64,000 bases of DNA from Lepeophtheirus salmonis (lineage: Eukaryota > Arthropoda > Copepoda > Siphonostomatoida > Caligidae). Of this stretch, positions 10,633-22,600 are shown in pieces. The first letter of the stretch is position 1, and every line of letters starts with the position of its first letter. The position numbers and the translations under genes are program-made. The notes below the pieces were generated by a model. That model ran no database searches, was not told where the DNA came from, and saw only the letters and a program-made list of their open reading frames with translations. Location of the stretch: positions 15,489,907 through 15,553,906 of the forward strand of contig NC_092584.1 of the NCBI RefSeq assembly GCF_016086655.4, read 5' to 3'.

Positions 10633-13466
10633 CAGAGAGTTGGTGATTTGTTCTATCTGTCAGAAGGAAATACAGAAGGACAACTTTAATGATCACAAAG
10701 TTAAACTCCATAAGAATGACCCCAGCTGCAAGTATCAAGTGAAAATTGTCATAAGAAGCAGAAAACATTGAACTTTGCTGTTAAGAAAACTTCCTCTGCT
10801 ACATCCTCATCCTCAGTCACTGCCTCCTCCTGTCCCGATGACCCTGCTCCAGTTGAGGCCTTACTGCCTGAACCAAGATCTGAAAAGTCCGTTTCTGCTG
10901 AAGAGAAAGTTACTGCAGACACAGAAAATAATGGCGACTCATCAAATTACCCCAGCGGACGGATTTCTCATGGAATAAGACTTTCTAATCTCGATATCGG
11001 ACCAATCTTCTCTCCCGAGCAGCTCTCTGTAGTCAACAACAACAATATTCCCTCTGCAGAGGACTCTGAGACTAGCGACAATGTCCAGGGAGGTGAGAAG
11101 AGCAAGACTGAGGAGATGGAGTTTGTGGACGGAGGCCCAGAGTACCCTGTCGTCTTCACGAGCCAGCTGGGTGACCCGATACTTACCGGGCGGGAGCCAA
11201 AGCGGAAGGACATCCAGACCAGAACCAGAGTGGAGACTGAGCGGGAAACTGTGCCTAAAGTCGAGAGAGATCATCCTCTACAGCCCAAGTTACAAACATA
11301 CAGTCCTCAGATAGATGACAAATACTCCAGAGACTTTCAATATGATTGGTTCCGTAAGTTCCCGTGGCTAGAATATGACGAGGTTGAAAAGTCAGCCAAG
11401 TGTTTCGCCTGTTCCAAATTTTCCATTTCCAACCTTGGGAAATTTGAGTTCAAAACATGGAAAAACAGTTCCTCGTTGAAAGTTCATTCTAACAACAAAA
11501 ACACAAACTGTCGATGGAAAAGTGGATCAATTTCCTCACATCAAAGAGAAAGAATACCTCGGTTCTCGGCCATGTTCAGTCTCAACATGCTGAGGAAGTC
11601 GTGAAGTGGCGAGCTTATTTGAGGTATCTTTTCCAAACTGTTGGGTTCCTCGCAAAGCAAGGATTGGCTTTTAGGGGCGATTCCGAAACAAGAGAAAAGT
11701 TGACGGAATCTAATGAAAACAATCGAGGAAACTTCTTGGAGCTTTTGTCCCTGCGTTCACACGACAATCATATTCTCAAAGATAAACTGGAGGCCGAAGT
11801 CAAAAAATTTGGTTCAGCTGGGGCAGGTTTTGCCAAATGGACTTCACCTGACATCCAAAATGAGCTGATAGAGATTATAGCATCCAAAGTGACGGAAAAT
11901 ATAATTGAAGATGTCAAGACTTGTGCCGGCGATGATGACTACTGGTTCTCTGTGATTGTTGATGAGACATCAGATATGTCAAACACGGAGCAGTTCAGTC
12001 TGTCACTGGGATATCTGACGAGTGAAGGCATCAAGAAAGAGAGCTTCCTCAAGTTTGTAAAAGTTACCCAGACTGACGGCAAATATTTGTTTGAGAAGCT
12101 TCACGAGGCTGTCAAGGATCTCGGCCTTAACCCCCCGCACTGTCTCCCTGGCCGCGGACGGTGCCTCCAACATATCCGGCATCAAGAAGGGTCTTGCCGC
12201 CAGGTGGAAGGAAGCAGCCCCACTGTGTGTCTACATCCACTGCTACGCCCATGTCCTCAATCTTGTAGTCAAGGATCTTCTCTCAGATATAACCCTGTTG
12301 AGAAATACAATGGGGACAGTACAAATTTTATACAACTTCATTGAAGGGTCACCAAAGAGGTCAGCAATCTACAAGTCGGTGAAGATAACAAGTAAAGATG
12401 AGGAGCATGCCAAGGTGATGACCCTGAAGAACCAGTCTGCTACCCGCTGGAGTCTCCGCTACGATGCTGTACACGCTGTATCTCTAGGGATGGTCAGAAT
12501 CATGAAGACCCTCATAATAATGAGAAAAGATAAAGATACATTGTCGAGTTCAACAGCAACTTCTCTGCTCAACAGCATCTTTAGTCACGAATTTGTTTTC
12601 GGCATTGAACTGTTGACGACACTCCTCAGACACACATCTAGCTTGTCAGATGAACTTCAAGGCAGAAAGGTTGACCTAACAAAGGCCCGGAAACACGTCA
12701 ACCTAGTGATTAGGACTCTTGAAGATCTTAAGAATGAGAAAATCTTTGAATCAATCTGGAAACTTGCTGAGTTGAAGTCGTCTGAGATGAAATCAGTATT
12801 TGACCAGGAGGACTCAATTGATTTGGAATTCAAGGAGGCGAAGATTCCAAGGAGAATAAAGTGGAAAGGAACAACTGAATCCTACTTCCGTGAAACACAT
12901 TTCGGTGTTGCAATCAATAAGATTGTATTAGAGCTTGAGAGCAGATTTGCCACCGACGATACAAACATCACAATGGATCTCATTGCAATCGTCATTGACA
13001 GTGAAGTGGAGACCTGTGTCATTGAGCATGTCGCCAAGCACTACAGACTTGAACTCGAGCAGCTCCAGTCAGACCATACAATCTTCCAGCAATTCAAGGT
13101 TAATATTATAATGTTTCAATTCGCATTATATGTTTAAAATGTATGTTTCTCTAGGCAGATATTGACACAGAAGACATGGTTTCGTCACAAATTGCTGCGG
13201 GAGTGTTCCACCTGATGACGGAGCTATACAAGGTGATCGTTATCATGGCCTCAATGCCCATCAGCAGCTGTGAAGCGGAGCGGTCATTCTCCTGTCTCAG
13301 AAGGCTCAAGAACCACATGACGACCACCATGGACCAGGAGAGGCTCTCCTCCCTCACCCTCTTGAACATGGACAGGGTGATGGTGGACAAAGTGCTCCAT
13401 GAAGACATGGCCAGTTTGATTGACACCTTTGCGTCAAGGAAAGAGAGGATAAACTCTTTCTTCTAA
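10601..13466 (+). pseudogene. hAT-superfamily transposase, frameshifted, one intron
   Basis: This was a DNA transposase. From ATG at 10601 a short frame encodes a C2H2/BED-like finger (CSICQKEIQKDNF followed by HKVKLH), then breaks. The next frame (10741-11510) carries a Ser/Glu-rich linker and a TTF-type zinc-finger segment (FRKFPWLEY...KCFACSKF). A second break near 11500 leads to the catalytic region with VDETSD, and a third at the C6 run 12131-12136 moves it to AADGASN and IHCYAHVLNLVV. The aspartates of VDETSD and AADGASN fit the first two hAT catalytic acids. A GT-AG intron (13099-13154, 56 bp) joins in phase to the hAT dimerisation tail with SSCEAERSFSCLRRL, whose Glu fits the third. 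Base composition is clearly richer in G+C than its surroundings, which suggests fairly recent arrival. At least three frame breaks make it non-functional as assembled. Confidence 0.85.
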
Positions 13467-14336
13467 TCATGATAAAGAACACATGCATTTTTTTCATCAT
13501 TTTTTTCAAACACATCACCACGTATACATGCGAGTTAAGAACATCAAGACTTGTGAACATAATTTATTTTCTGTCGATGTAACCGTTTCATGGTATATTA
13601 TAATCTCGTTCATTATCTTCATCCGTTATTATTTTAAAAATATTTAAGGAGGTTTAAATTGTTTGACTTAATTGTATAGTTCAAAAATTTTCTCTCATTC
13701 TTGCACCGTGCATTTTATACTCCATTATACTCCTTCCTTTATGAATAGGTCGGCATTGACTTTCTGTCTAGAGTTTTTCCTTTTCATTTTATTTTTCCCA
13801 ATGTTTGCCTGAAGAAAATAATGGTCAGACAGTCCATTGGACGATATTCTTGCAAGATTTAATCTATGCTGTAGCATTTGCCCTGTTTAAATATCCCACG
13901 TTCACCACTGAAAATCAACCGTTCACCCTTGTAAAGCGGACCGAAAAATCTTCCTGACATACGGCACTGTCTTCCATATCTGACGACAGAAGATTAGTTG
14001 TGCCTAAAAAAAAGGGAGGGGGGTGATTCTACCTAGTTATGTTTGGTGCTCTGTGACATACTTTTCAAAATGATCCAGAATAGACTGATAAAAAATATAA
14101 AATCCTCAATATATGTCTGCGGATTAGTTACGAGTGAGTGAGCTCATGGGAAAGGAAAAGTAATACTGAGGATCTTGGGGAGCTATCTTCTATATTATTC
14201 AAGCACATTTTTGTACTTTGGCCTGCGGCTAACAACTGCAAATGGGACTATTAATATGAATCGGAAAATTGGGGGTTTCTTTTCTGTAATCGAAATCGGG
14301 ATTGGCCTTTGGAAAGTAATTCTTAATTTGCGATTC
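13467..14336. other. 3' flank of the hAT relic; no gene recognised
   Basis: Presumed non-coding tail of the element and unrelated spacer. I could not locate the right terminal inverted repeat or target duplication by eye. 13921-14010 is locally less AT-rich but has no open frame. Confidence 0.35.
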
Positions 14337-14399
14337 CAATTCTTAATTATTTTAGTCCAATTCTTAATTATTTTAGTCCAATTCTTAATTATTTTAGCC
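14337..14399. repeat. 21-bp tandem repeat, three units
   Basis: Three nearly identical head-to-tail units of CAATTCTTAATTATTTTAGTC. The first two are exact and the last ends GCC. Read as protein it would give seven-residue repeats, but no gene is evident. Confidence 0.9.
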
Positions 14400-15566
14400 A
14401 GTTGTATATCATTTCAACACTGATATTCACTAAAGTATTGTGTTAACAAATCTTGAAACGTAGTAATCAAATGAGAACTCCGTCACACTATCAAAGGGGA
14501 AGTTGCAATTTGATGTCGTACAGTGTGCATCGTAATACCTTATGATTGGAACGCGGAAACGAACGGAAATAATGGCTGAACGCTGAACGAAATAAAATTA
14601 TCTTAATATGACTTTTTAATGAAGAATCGAATAAATACTTAAAGTGTCCAGTTATATAAATAAACATGTTGCTAATTGGTATTTTTAATTTATAAAGTTA
14701 ATTGAATGAGGGAACAAGTGATATAGAAATGGTGTTTTCTTAATTGATTCCGAAAAAATACTTGAGAAAGTATTATGTCAAAATTACTCTCTACACGGTT
14801 AATTTAATTTAACGATAAATAGATTGTATGAACATAAAGTTGTAAATATTTACGTAAATTCATCTCCACTAATAATGATCACCATCATGGATCTTTGTAT
14901 TTATTGATGCTTTGTCTAAGAAATCATTTAATAAAAGTCTAAACTTTTTTTCATTAGATATGATAATATCAAAAACCAAAGACATACATATGTCCTCTAT
15001 CGATGGAATATTTCGGATAGTTTGAGAATAGCAATTATGTTTGAATTAATTGAAAGGTTTGATGGGGAATAACAACTAGGATAACTCAAGGATTTATCTT
15101 TTTCAAATCAAGATAATGTTCCTTCATTTTAAGCACTAATTTATTGTATCAAATTTTGTGGATGTTACTAAAAGGAGGAAAGTATCAAGGACCTGATCGT
15201 TTTTCAGTGTCTGAAGTATTTAGCCTAGAATTAGTTCTTCTTCAAAATAAAAACTATGGATTATATTCGTACGTATCGCTAGAGAAAGGGAACTTTCATG
15301 AAACTTTTAAAATTCAGTAAAATAACTTTAAAATCCAAAATTTTGAAGTTTAGCAACATAACTTTAGAAATGAAACTTGTAAATCCCTGTACAAATAGAC
15401 AATGTCGTTAAAAAAAGTCATTTTTAAATGGCTATAGAGTAAAAAAAAACTTTATAAACATGACTTTTTATTAAAATAAAACAGAAGATCGAATTAGCTG
15501 TTAACCCCCTAAAAATAGGATAGGGAAAATAGGATTATTTGACTATAATAAAAATTTGGGAGGTGT
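14400..15566. other. No gene recognised
   Basis: AT-rich DNA without a supported open frame, RNA gene or clear dispersed repeat. 15300-15480 is rich in ACTTTAAAA/AACTTT phrases. Confidence 0.5.
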
Positions 15567-15602
15567 TGACCTTTTTTGTGACCTTTGACCTTTTTGTGAC
15601 CT
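15567..15602. promoter_or_regulatory. Four TGACCT half-sites including a DR1
   Basis: TGACCT occurs at 15567-15572, 15579-15584, 15586-15591 and 15597-15602. The middle pair is a perfect direct repeat with one-base spacing (AGGTCA-A-AGGTCA on the minus strand), the classic RXR/HNF4-type nuclear-receptor site. The outer spacings are six and five. No gene lies close: frizzled begins 4 kb downstream. It may simply be a low-complexity accident. Confidence 0.25.
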
Positions 15603-15775
15603 TAAAGCTGTATTTTATTACCTCAAAATGTTATATAAGGATTGCTTTAAACATAAAACGGCTTTAATGACCACGAAATTTTGATAGTTTTTACTTATTA
15701 CATTGAAAATTAAAAAATTATCAGAAATTAAAAATTTGATTCTAACACCCCGCCTCCTTACTATATGCCCAATTC

Positions 15776-15975
15776 TTGACGGGGGTAAAAATTAATCAAA
15801 AAGTTTATTTATACTTTTTGAAGACAAAAATGAAGCCCTGGATTGAAACAGCATTTCTGCGTCAAGAGGTTTGCTTCCCTCAGGATTCAGCTCCAGCAGG
15901 TGTCAAAAGAGGTCTCTCCACCCTTACAATTACAATTACATTCAAGTGTTATTTTCTCGACTTGTACATAAGCTG
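15776..15975 (+). pseudogene. Tc1/mariner transposase relic
   Basis: The frame from 15776 reads MKPWIETAF...CFPQDSAPA, matching the family pattern (V)KPWI...YVFQQDSAPAH around the second catalytic Asp. It then runs into AAAGAGGTCTCTCCACCCT and TTCTCGACTTGTA, phrases also present at 41535-41757. It is therefore a scrambled fragment of the same transposon family as the 41 kb relic. Confidence 0.5.
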
Positions 15976-16022
15976 GTGAGGTCATCTTTGTTGTGTTTTG
16001 TAACTAATTGCTTATGTGTTAA

Positions 16023-16540
16023 TAAAATGGTTCTCAAATGGGAGTACGCGTACCCCCTGGGATACTTGAAGGCACTACAGGGCGTACTTGAGATTTTTTA
16101 ATAATTTTTACAAGTGGTACATAACTCAGGGGCGTCTGCAGGAGGTGGGTTGGAGAGGCTGTAGTCCCTCCAAGTTAAGAATTTTTTTTTTGTACTAGAA
16201 AATTTAATATTTGAATTTTTCTTCCAAAAAATTTGAGATTTAACTTTTTTTGTGAACTGCTTTGGATTTTGTTTTTGTTTTTTCGCAAAAACTTAATTTT
16301 TTGAGAAAAGATATGGATGCTTGATTTTTTTAATAGTTGCAGATTTTGAAATTAAGTTTTTTTTTTAAATGTTTTTTCAAAAAAAAAAGTAATTTTTGGA
16401 TTTCTATTTAGAATATATTCCAAAAACCAAGCCCTCCACCTAAAAAAATAAAAGGAATCTTGCGGACGTGCTGGTACTTGTTTTAAATAAATATTTTACA
16501 AGTGGTACATCACTAAAAAAATTTTTGAGAATCTCTGACT
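16023..16540. mobile_element. GTTCTCAAA-type MITE split by another repeat
   Basis: The left part (GGTTCTCAAATGGGAGTAC through GTGGTACATAACT) and right part (GTGGTACATCACT through TTTTTGAGAATCTCTG) look like two ends of a short element with inverted ends GGTTCTCAAA/TTTGAGAATC. A CGTCCGCAGG-type repeat sits between them (16131-16473). About 40 bp (TACTTG...ACAAGTGGTACAT) is present on both sides of the insert. Confidence 0.5.
16131..16473. repeat. CGTCCGCAGG-type repeat, complete short copy
   Basis: Left end AGGGGCGTCTGCAGGAGG followed by GGCTGTAGTCCCTCCAAG, then a T-rich striped interior, then TCTTGCGGACGTGC at the right. It is 343 bp in the T-rich orientation. Both inverted ends are recognisable, supporting a MITE-like structure. 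Confidence 0.65.
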
Positions 16541-16891
16541 TAGATAAATGAATGCATTTTCAATAACTTATGTTCTTCTTAAAATGAGTGCAACACAATG
16601 TTTTTCTTTTTTCTTGCTGATAAGATTTATCATAAATACAATAGGTAAAAAATGATTTTACTATAATAAAAATTTAGGTGTTCAAATTTATCTTATATAT
16701 CATATACATAACAAAGTTGAATTGTTGAAATGTTTCCATTTAAGTCCGTGGAAAAATAGGTCAAATCTATTTTTTTATTATTGAACCAGTAATAACCATA
16801 TATCCAAATGGTTGACGCCAGATAAATTAATTTATATAGTACATGTTATTAATGACATATTTTTTTATGTGGTATCTTTAATATATGAACA

Positions 16892-17665
16892 GGGGTGTCC
16901 GCAGGGGTTGGGCTGGAGAGGCTGTAATAACCCCAAAATTAAGGAAATTTTTGCATTTCACCAAAAATATCTAATATTGGAAAAAAATATTTAATATTTG
17001 AATTTAAAAAAAAAAAATTAAAATGAATAGCTATGGATTTTTTTAATTTTTATCCATCAATTTAATATTTGATTTTTTTTTTCAAAAAATTTTATATTCA
17101 ATAAATAATTGTGGAAATTTTTTTCCACAAAATTTAATTTTTATCAAAAAACTTAACTTTTTTTTTAACATTTGTAAATTTTTGTCCATAAACATTAATT
17201 TTTTGTGAATAACTGGGTATTTTGAAATTTTTTTCCAAAAAAATTATTATTTGAAATTTTTTTCCAAAAAAATTATTATCTGAAATTTAATATATGTAAT
17301 TTTTCCAAAATGTTTAATTTTTTGTGAACAACTGTAAATGTTTGAAAAAAAAATGACAAAATTTGAAGTAAATTATGGAGTAGAGGAATTTTTCCCAAAA
17401 TGGGGTGGGAAAGATTAATTTTTTATGGATTTATAAAAAAAATCCAAAAATTTAAATAATTTGAGGAAAAAAAATTCAAAAATTAATATTCAAATATTAA
17501 ATTTTTTGGGAAAAAATTTCAAAAACCACAGCTGACCAAAAAATTTTCAGAAATTAAACTTTAGATATTTAGAAAACAAAGACTAATTGTTTGGAAAAAT
17601 TTATAAAAATCTATAGCTATTCACATAAAATTAAATTTTTTGGCAGAAAATAAAATGCTCCTGAC
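16892..17665. repeat. CGTCCGCAGG-type repeats, two joined copies
   Basis: Starts AGGGGTGTCCGCAGGGG, GGCTGGAGAGGCTGTAA. To about 17400 it is in the T-rich orientation. From about 17400 to 17665 the stripes switch to the A-rich orientation (AAATTAATATTCAAATATT, CCACAGCTG). This fits two copies in opposite orientation or one long foldback. Confidence 0.55.
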
Positions 17666-18113
17666 GCTATTATTTCATTTGACCCTTCTCCTCACTTGCA
17701 AATACATTCCAGCGCGGGTGGTGGGAAGGTTGGGCAATGACTAAGATTTTGACATAATGTTTTTTAATGAAAGTCAAATTTGATAACAAACTTTTTGTGT
17801 AATTTTTTTTTTTTTTGAAGAGTAACCTAATTTTAATATTTAATATTATTTCACAAGAGGAAATTATATTACCCCTATGGTTAGTGCCCCACAGACTGGA
17901 GAAAATGTTACATGAACGTATTCAAATGAAGAACTCCCTCACTAATAAAATTCTGGAATGTTTTCCATTTTGTTTACCACTTATAAATATTAATTGGTAG
18001 CCCTTTTTTAAACTATAATTTATATTATCCACATATTTCAAAAGTTTTTTTAATATAGCATACCATAAAAGTTCTTTAGAAAATGGCTATTATAATTCAT
18101 AGACGTTGCTCAA
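17666..18113. other. No gene recognised
   Basis: AT-rich spacer. The 17815-18000 frame is short and has no motif. Nothing else is seen. Confidence 0.5.
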
Positions 18114-18161
18114 AAATCCACCTTGCATTTTTTGACTAAATCCACCTTGCATTTTTTGACT
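18114..18161. repeat. 24-bp tandem duplication
   Basis: AAATCCACCTTGCATTTTTT followed by GACT occurs twice in a row with essentially no change. A simple local duplication. Confidence 0.85.
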
Positions 18162-19632
18162 ATTTAAAATTATTAGTTATTTAGTTAATTTTTTCTACTA
18201 CATATGCCTTTCCGTATTGAGAACAAAGGCTACTAAACTCTTCTATAAAAATAAAGGTTATGCGATATATTATAATAATAAAAAAATATGTAGAGTCTGA
18301 GAAGTAACTGCTAATATAATAAAGGTTTGAATACCTGTCTATTTTAAATACAACAAATAATATATTACCGTTTCTACAGACACTATTATGAATATATATG
18401 AAGAAGAAAAGCTGAAGGAGGAGGGACCTGGAAAAGTTGAATTGGGCAGAGAACACTCAAAATGAATATGGAATTCAATCTTCTTCTGGCGTGCGCTTAT
18501 TTTGACTCAAGTGCAAATAGTTACCTCATATTTATACAGTAAATCCAGGAAATTAAAACTTTATCAGCTCAATTCTTTGACATTTTTTATAATAATCTAA
18601 TTTAGTTATAAACAAGTTTAACTATTTCACAATTGTCATTTCAATGACCTAGAATATTTTTTATAATTTATATATGTAATTTAACCCAATGTGTATAATG
18701 TAAACCTAGAGCGTTGCTGGCATTCATCACTTGAGGGGCTTAGCCCCAAAAATTGGCAACAACTTTAAATAATAACTTATATGGCTAGGTTTATTATATA
18801 TATATAAGCAGAGGGTGCCTGTGTTAAAGATTGCCGGGCTGAATTGAAACAAAGAATGAAGGTAGAATAATAGAGACAGTAGATGAGACAGGAGAAATAT
18901 AGATAGGAAAGGAAAATGATGTTTATTTCGGTCAAAAAGAGCCTCTTAAAGACCCCACCCATAATATTTTAGACCCATGGTCCATGGAATAAATACAAAA
19001 TACCAACTCAAAATTTATTTCAATCAAACTCCATTAAAATTCTTTAATATCTAAGCTCAAAATTGTGTTTCTGAAGAGGATAGCAAGCTTTATGCAAATA
19101 AGAAAAAGGTAAAGTGTTTCAAACAATGTTTCAATTTGTTTGCTCAAAAAGTTTGATTGAGTTGTGAATTCCCCTCATTTTATATTCAGTTGTAAAAGTC
19201 TGTGAAAATACGTTTTTCATTATTATAAAAATTGGAATGAATTAAAATATATATATAATTCCTTGGTTATCGACAAAAACTCCTTGATTTGAGGGGAGGG
19301 GGCAAGGTTTTACATGTCATGATAATAGTTAAACTTTAAAGCTTGAAATTAAAGTATTTACTTTATGAATATGAGAAAATTAGGCTGCACTCCCGTCAAG
19401 CACAAAAAGGAGCATGTTTCATATTCCTTTCTTGGTTTATGGGCCGGCCCTTGAAGATTGGAGAAAAGAGAGAAAGAAAGAGAAGAAGAAGAAGGAAGAA
19501 ATGTAGAAGTAACCAAGAAGTTACCACCAAAGATATTATTTATAAAAATTGTTTCAACTTGAGGAAGTTCGTTGTCTGCTTCTTCCCTCCCTTATGAAGG
19601 ATAATTGAACATTTGATTGAAAGGATGAAGCG
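18162..19632. other. Upstream region of frizzled
   Basis: AT-rich DNA leading to the frizzled start. 19460-19503 is a purine run (GAGAAAAGAGAGAAAGAAAG and AGAAGAAGAAGGAAG). The 84-residue frame at 19343-19597 crosses this purine run and ends just before the gene, so it is more likely promoter or 5' UTR than protein. A four-codon frame (ATG AAG CGA TGA, 19625-19636) overlaps the frizzled ATG. Confidence 0.4.
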
Positions 19633-22600
19633 ATGATTGCCCTCATACTCCTTCTCATTGGAGTCGCGTCTTCGAGTCGTGAGATTCAACATGGAAAGTG
19701 TGAGGCCATTGGGATGCCTCTTTGCCGGGATCTTCCCTACTATAACTCCACCATTTTCCCCAATTTACTCAATCATGCGACTCAAGATGAGGCGAGTGAG
19801 TCCATTCGGCCATACGGACCCATCGTGAAACTCAAGTGCTCATCTGATTTCCAGCTTTTCCTCTGCAGTCTCTACACTCCTCTCTGCACAATACTCAGTC
19901 ATCCCATTCCACCCTGCAAAGGTTCACACATTACATTCATAGAGCGTTTGTATTTGTCGTCCGCATTGTTCATATCCGACATTTTGGGGCATACACGGCC
20001 AAGTTTCTGATTAATATTAAGGAAAACAATTAACTATCCCATGTCTAAATGGGACACACACAAATAAAATGACTTAAACCTTTACTCTCCACATATCGAT
20101 TACCCCTGTATTGCATAGTTTTATTATATAAATGATCCTTCTATATATTGAAAATATGATGTAACATCGTTATACAATCCTATCATATTTTAGTTAATCA
20201 ATTAGCTATTAAGATGGAAAGACTAAGATATTTTCCAACAATTATACTACTACTGCTATCATCCCTAATCGATCAAAAAAAAGTATAATTATACCATGGA
20301 TATCGTTGTTTGTGGATTTTGTAGAGTATGATTTAATATTTCTACTTGATCTCTTTGCCACATACTCCACCAAAAATCGACCTAAAGACTCAACTATGCA
20401 AACAAAATAGGCGCAGTTCTACATTCCCTGTTTCCCCACCAAAAATCAACCAATAACCTTGATTATATTCAAATATCACTCTTTATCATTGGCATCAATT
20501 TGTATTTAATGCAAGTTTATTCATAAAGCCATTTGATGGAATTTCATTCAGATTTATTTGAAGTTTGTTCGCTTTATGCAGTAAAAATACCAACTACGAC
20601 CCCCCCAAAATGTCATCCCCTTCAATTATGAATCAATTTAAGTCGTCAGTGAAAACGCTCTATTATCCATCTCCATTAACGACACTTCTTTATTAATATT
20701 TCAATCTATTGGACGACTCTTTCAGGTCTTTGTTTGAGTGCTAAACTCGGATGTGAGGATCTTATGAAGGAATTTGATCTACCGTGGCATAGGGAATTCT
20801 CTTGTGATCATTTACCGGTTGAAGGGAGCCTCTGTATTGGAAGAGAGAGAACGGATTTTTCTATGACGGATCTTGCATCATATAAAGAGAATGAACAAAA
20901 GAAAGACTCTTCGGTGAATAACGGGAGTGGAGAATTCATTTGTCCTGCACAGTTGAAAATCCCTACAGAAAGAGAATATGTTCTTAGACTAGGTAGCCCT
21001 CCCCATCCGAGTAAAATTATTTCAATCCATACCCTTTTTATTACATATACTTACAGGTGATGTCCAACGTGTGAAAAACTGTGGAGCGCCCTGTCGTAAA
21101 ATGTTTTTTAACGAGAAAGAAATAGCATTTGCGAACAATTGGATTGGCTTATGGAGTGTACTTTGCTTGCTTTCCACATCTTTTACTCTTCTAACATTCG
21201 CTGTAGATCCTGGAAGGTTTCCCTATCCTGAGAGGCCTATTATATACCTCAGCATATGTTATTTCATGATATCCCTAACGTACATTATTGGCTACGCAAG
21301 TGATGACTCCATTGCTTGTAATAAAGCATTTGATAATGATCCGTCCATTAATGTCAGAGCTGAAAGAACAATCAAACAGGGGAGCTTGGATGACGATTGG
21401 CGCTGTACTCTCTTAGCCATGATATTATATTTCTTCACAATTGCTTCTGGGCTTTGGTGGGTTATATTAACAATATCATGGTTCCTGAGTGCTGGACTGA
21501 AGTGGGGTGTTGAAGCTATAGATATCAAAAGCCATTGGTTTCATTCTATTGCATGGATACCACCCTCTTTTTTGACTGTCGCTATTCTTGTAACGAAAAG
21601 AATTGATGGTAAGTTGGAACTATCATATCATTCATGGCTCTTTCCCACCCCAAGCTTAAATTATTTAATAGAAGATGATCAGTAGACTACTTAAAATTTG
21701 CGAGATATCTTTTAATTGCTTACTTTGACCTTTTTGGGAAAAAATGGTCATTTAGGCCCTTTTTTTTGTGGGAAAATTGTTCATTTTTCTAAACTAGCAT
21801 GAAATCAATTGATAAAATTTAGATTACACATCCACTTTTGATAATATTTTTCGAGGGAAAATCCACCTGCAAAAACCTTCCTTCATTAGGCTCTTTTTGG
21901 AGGTAAAACTTTATATATGCCTTAATCAGGGGCATGATTAAATGATCGGATATGTGACGGAGCCAGATTCTGACAACAGGCAATTAGAGGAGGGGGAAAT
22001 TTGGCAGAAAATAGACTGATGAATATTCCCTCCTCGCAGGAAGAAATAAGTCCTTTTGTGCTGCCAAATTGAGAAATCTTGATTTGTCCATATAATACTG
22101 CAAAATTTATCAATAAATATAAAGCAACACTAATTACTTTAAATTATCATTATAAAACTGTTTTTTTATTGATTTAATATAAATAATACTATTTGTGTAT
22201 TTTGAGTCTTAATCTTTCAAAAATTTTGGGGCTCTTCTATTACTCAATCTCCATTGCTACTCTAGAATAGAAGCTCCTATCCAGCTACTATCCCTCCCGC
22301 TTTCAAAAAAGGTGTGAGGAGCCTACTTATACTCACTTTTTTCTATTTGTATTAATGCTGGACTTTGTATTACAATTTTAATTAATACTTTTTAGGTGAT
22401 GTACTCTCTGGAGTTTGTTTTGTTGGACTCTGGGACGTTGGGAGCCTTCGATATTTTATATTAACACCTATATTCTCTTGTTTGGTTGTTGGAACTTTCT
22501 TCTTGATAATTGGAATGGGCTCTCTCGTTAAAATAAGAACAATTATGAAGCTGGACGGTGGAAAAACGGACAAATTGGAAAGACTTATTGCAAGAATAGG

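Noticed and set aside
10942..11274. 110-residue and 81-residue minus-strand frames
   Set aside because: They lie antisense to the hAT relic's linker and zinc-finger region and have no family features of their own.
19343..19597. 84-residue frame with a KRERKRRRRRKK stretch upstream of frizzled
   Set aside because: The basic run is a translated purine microsatellite. No other support.
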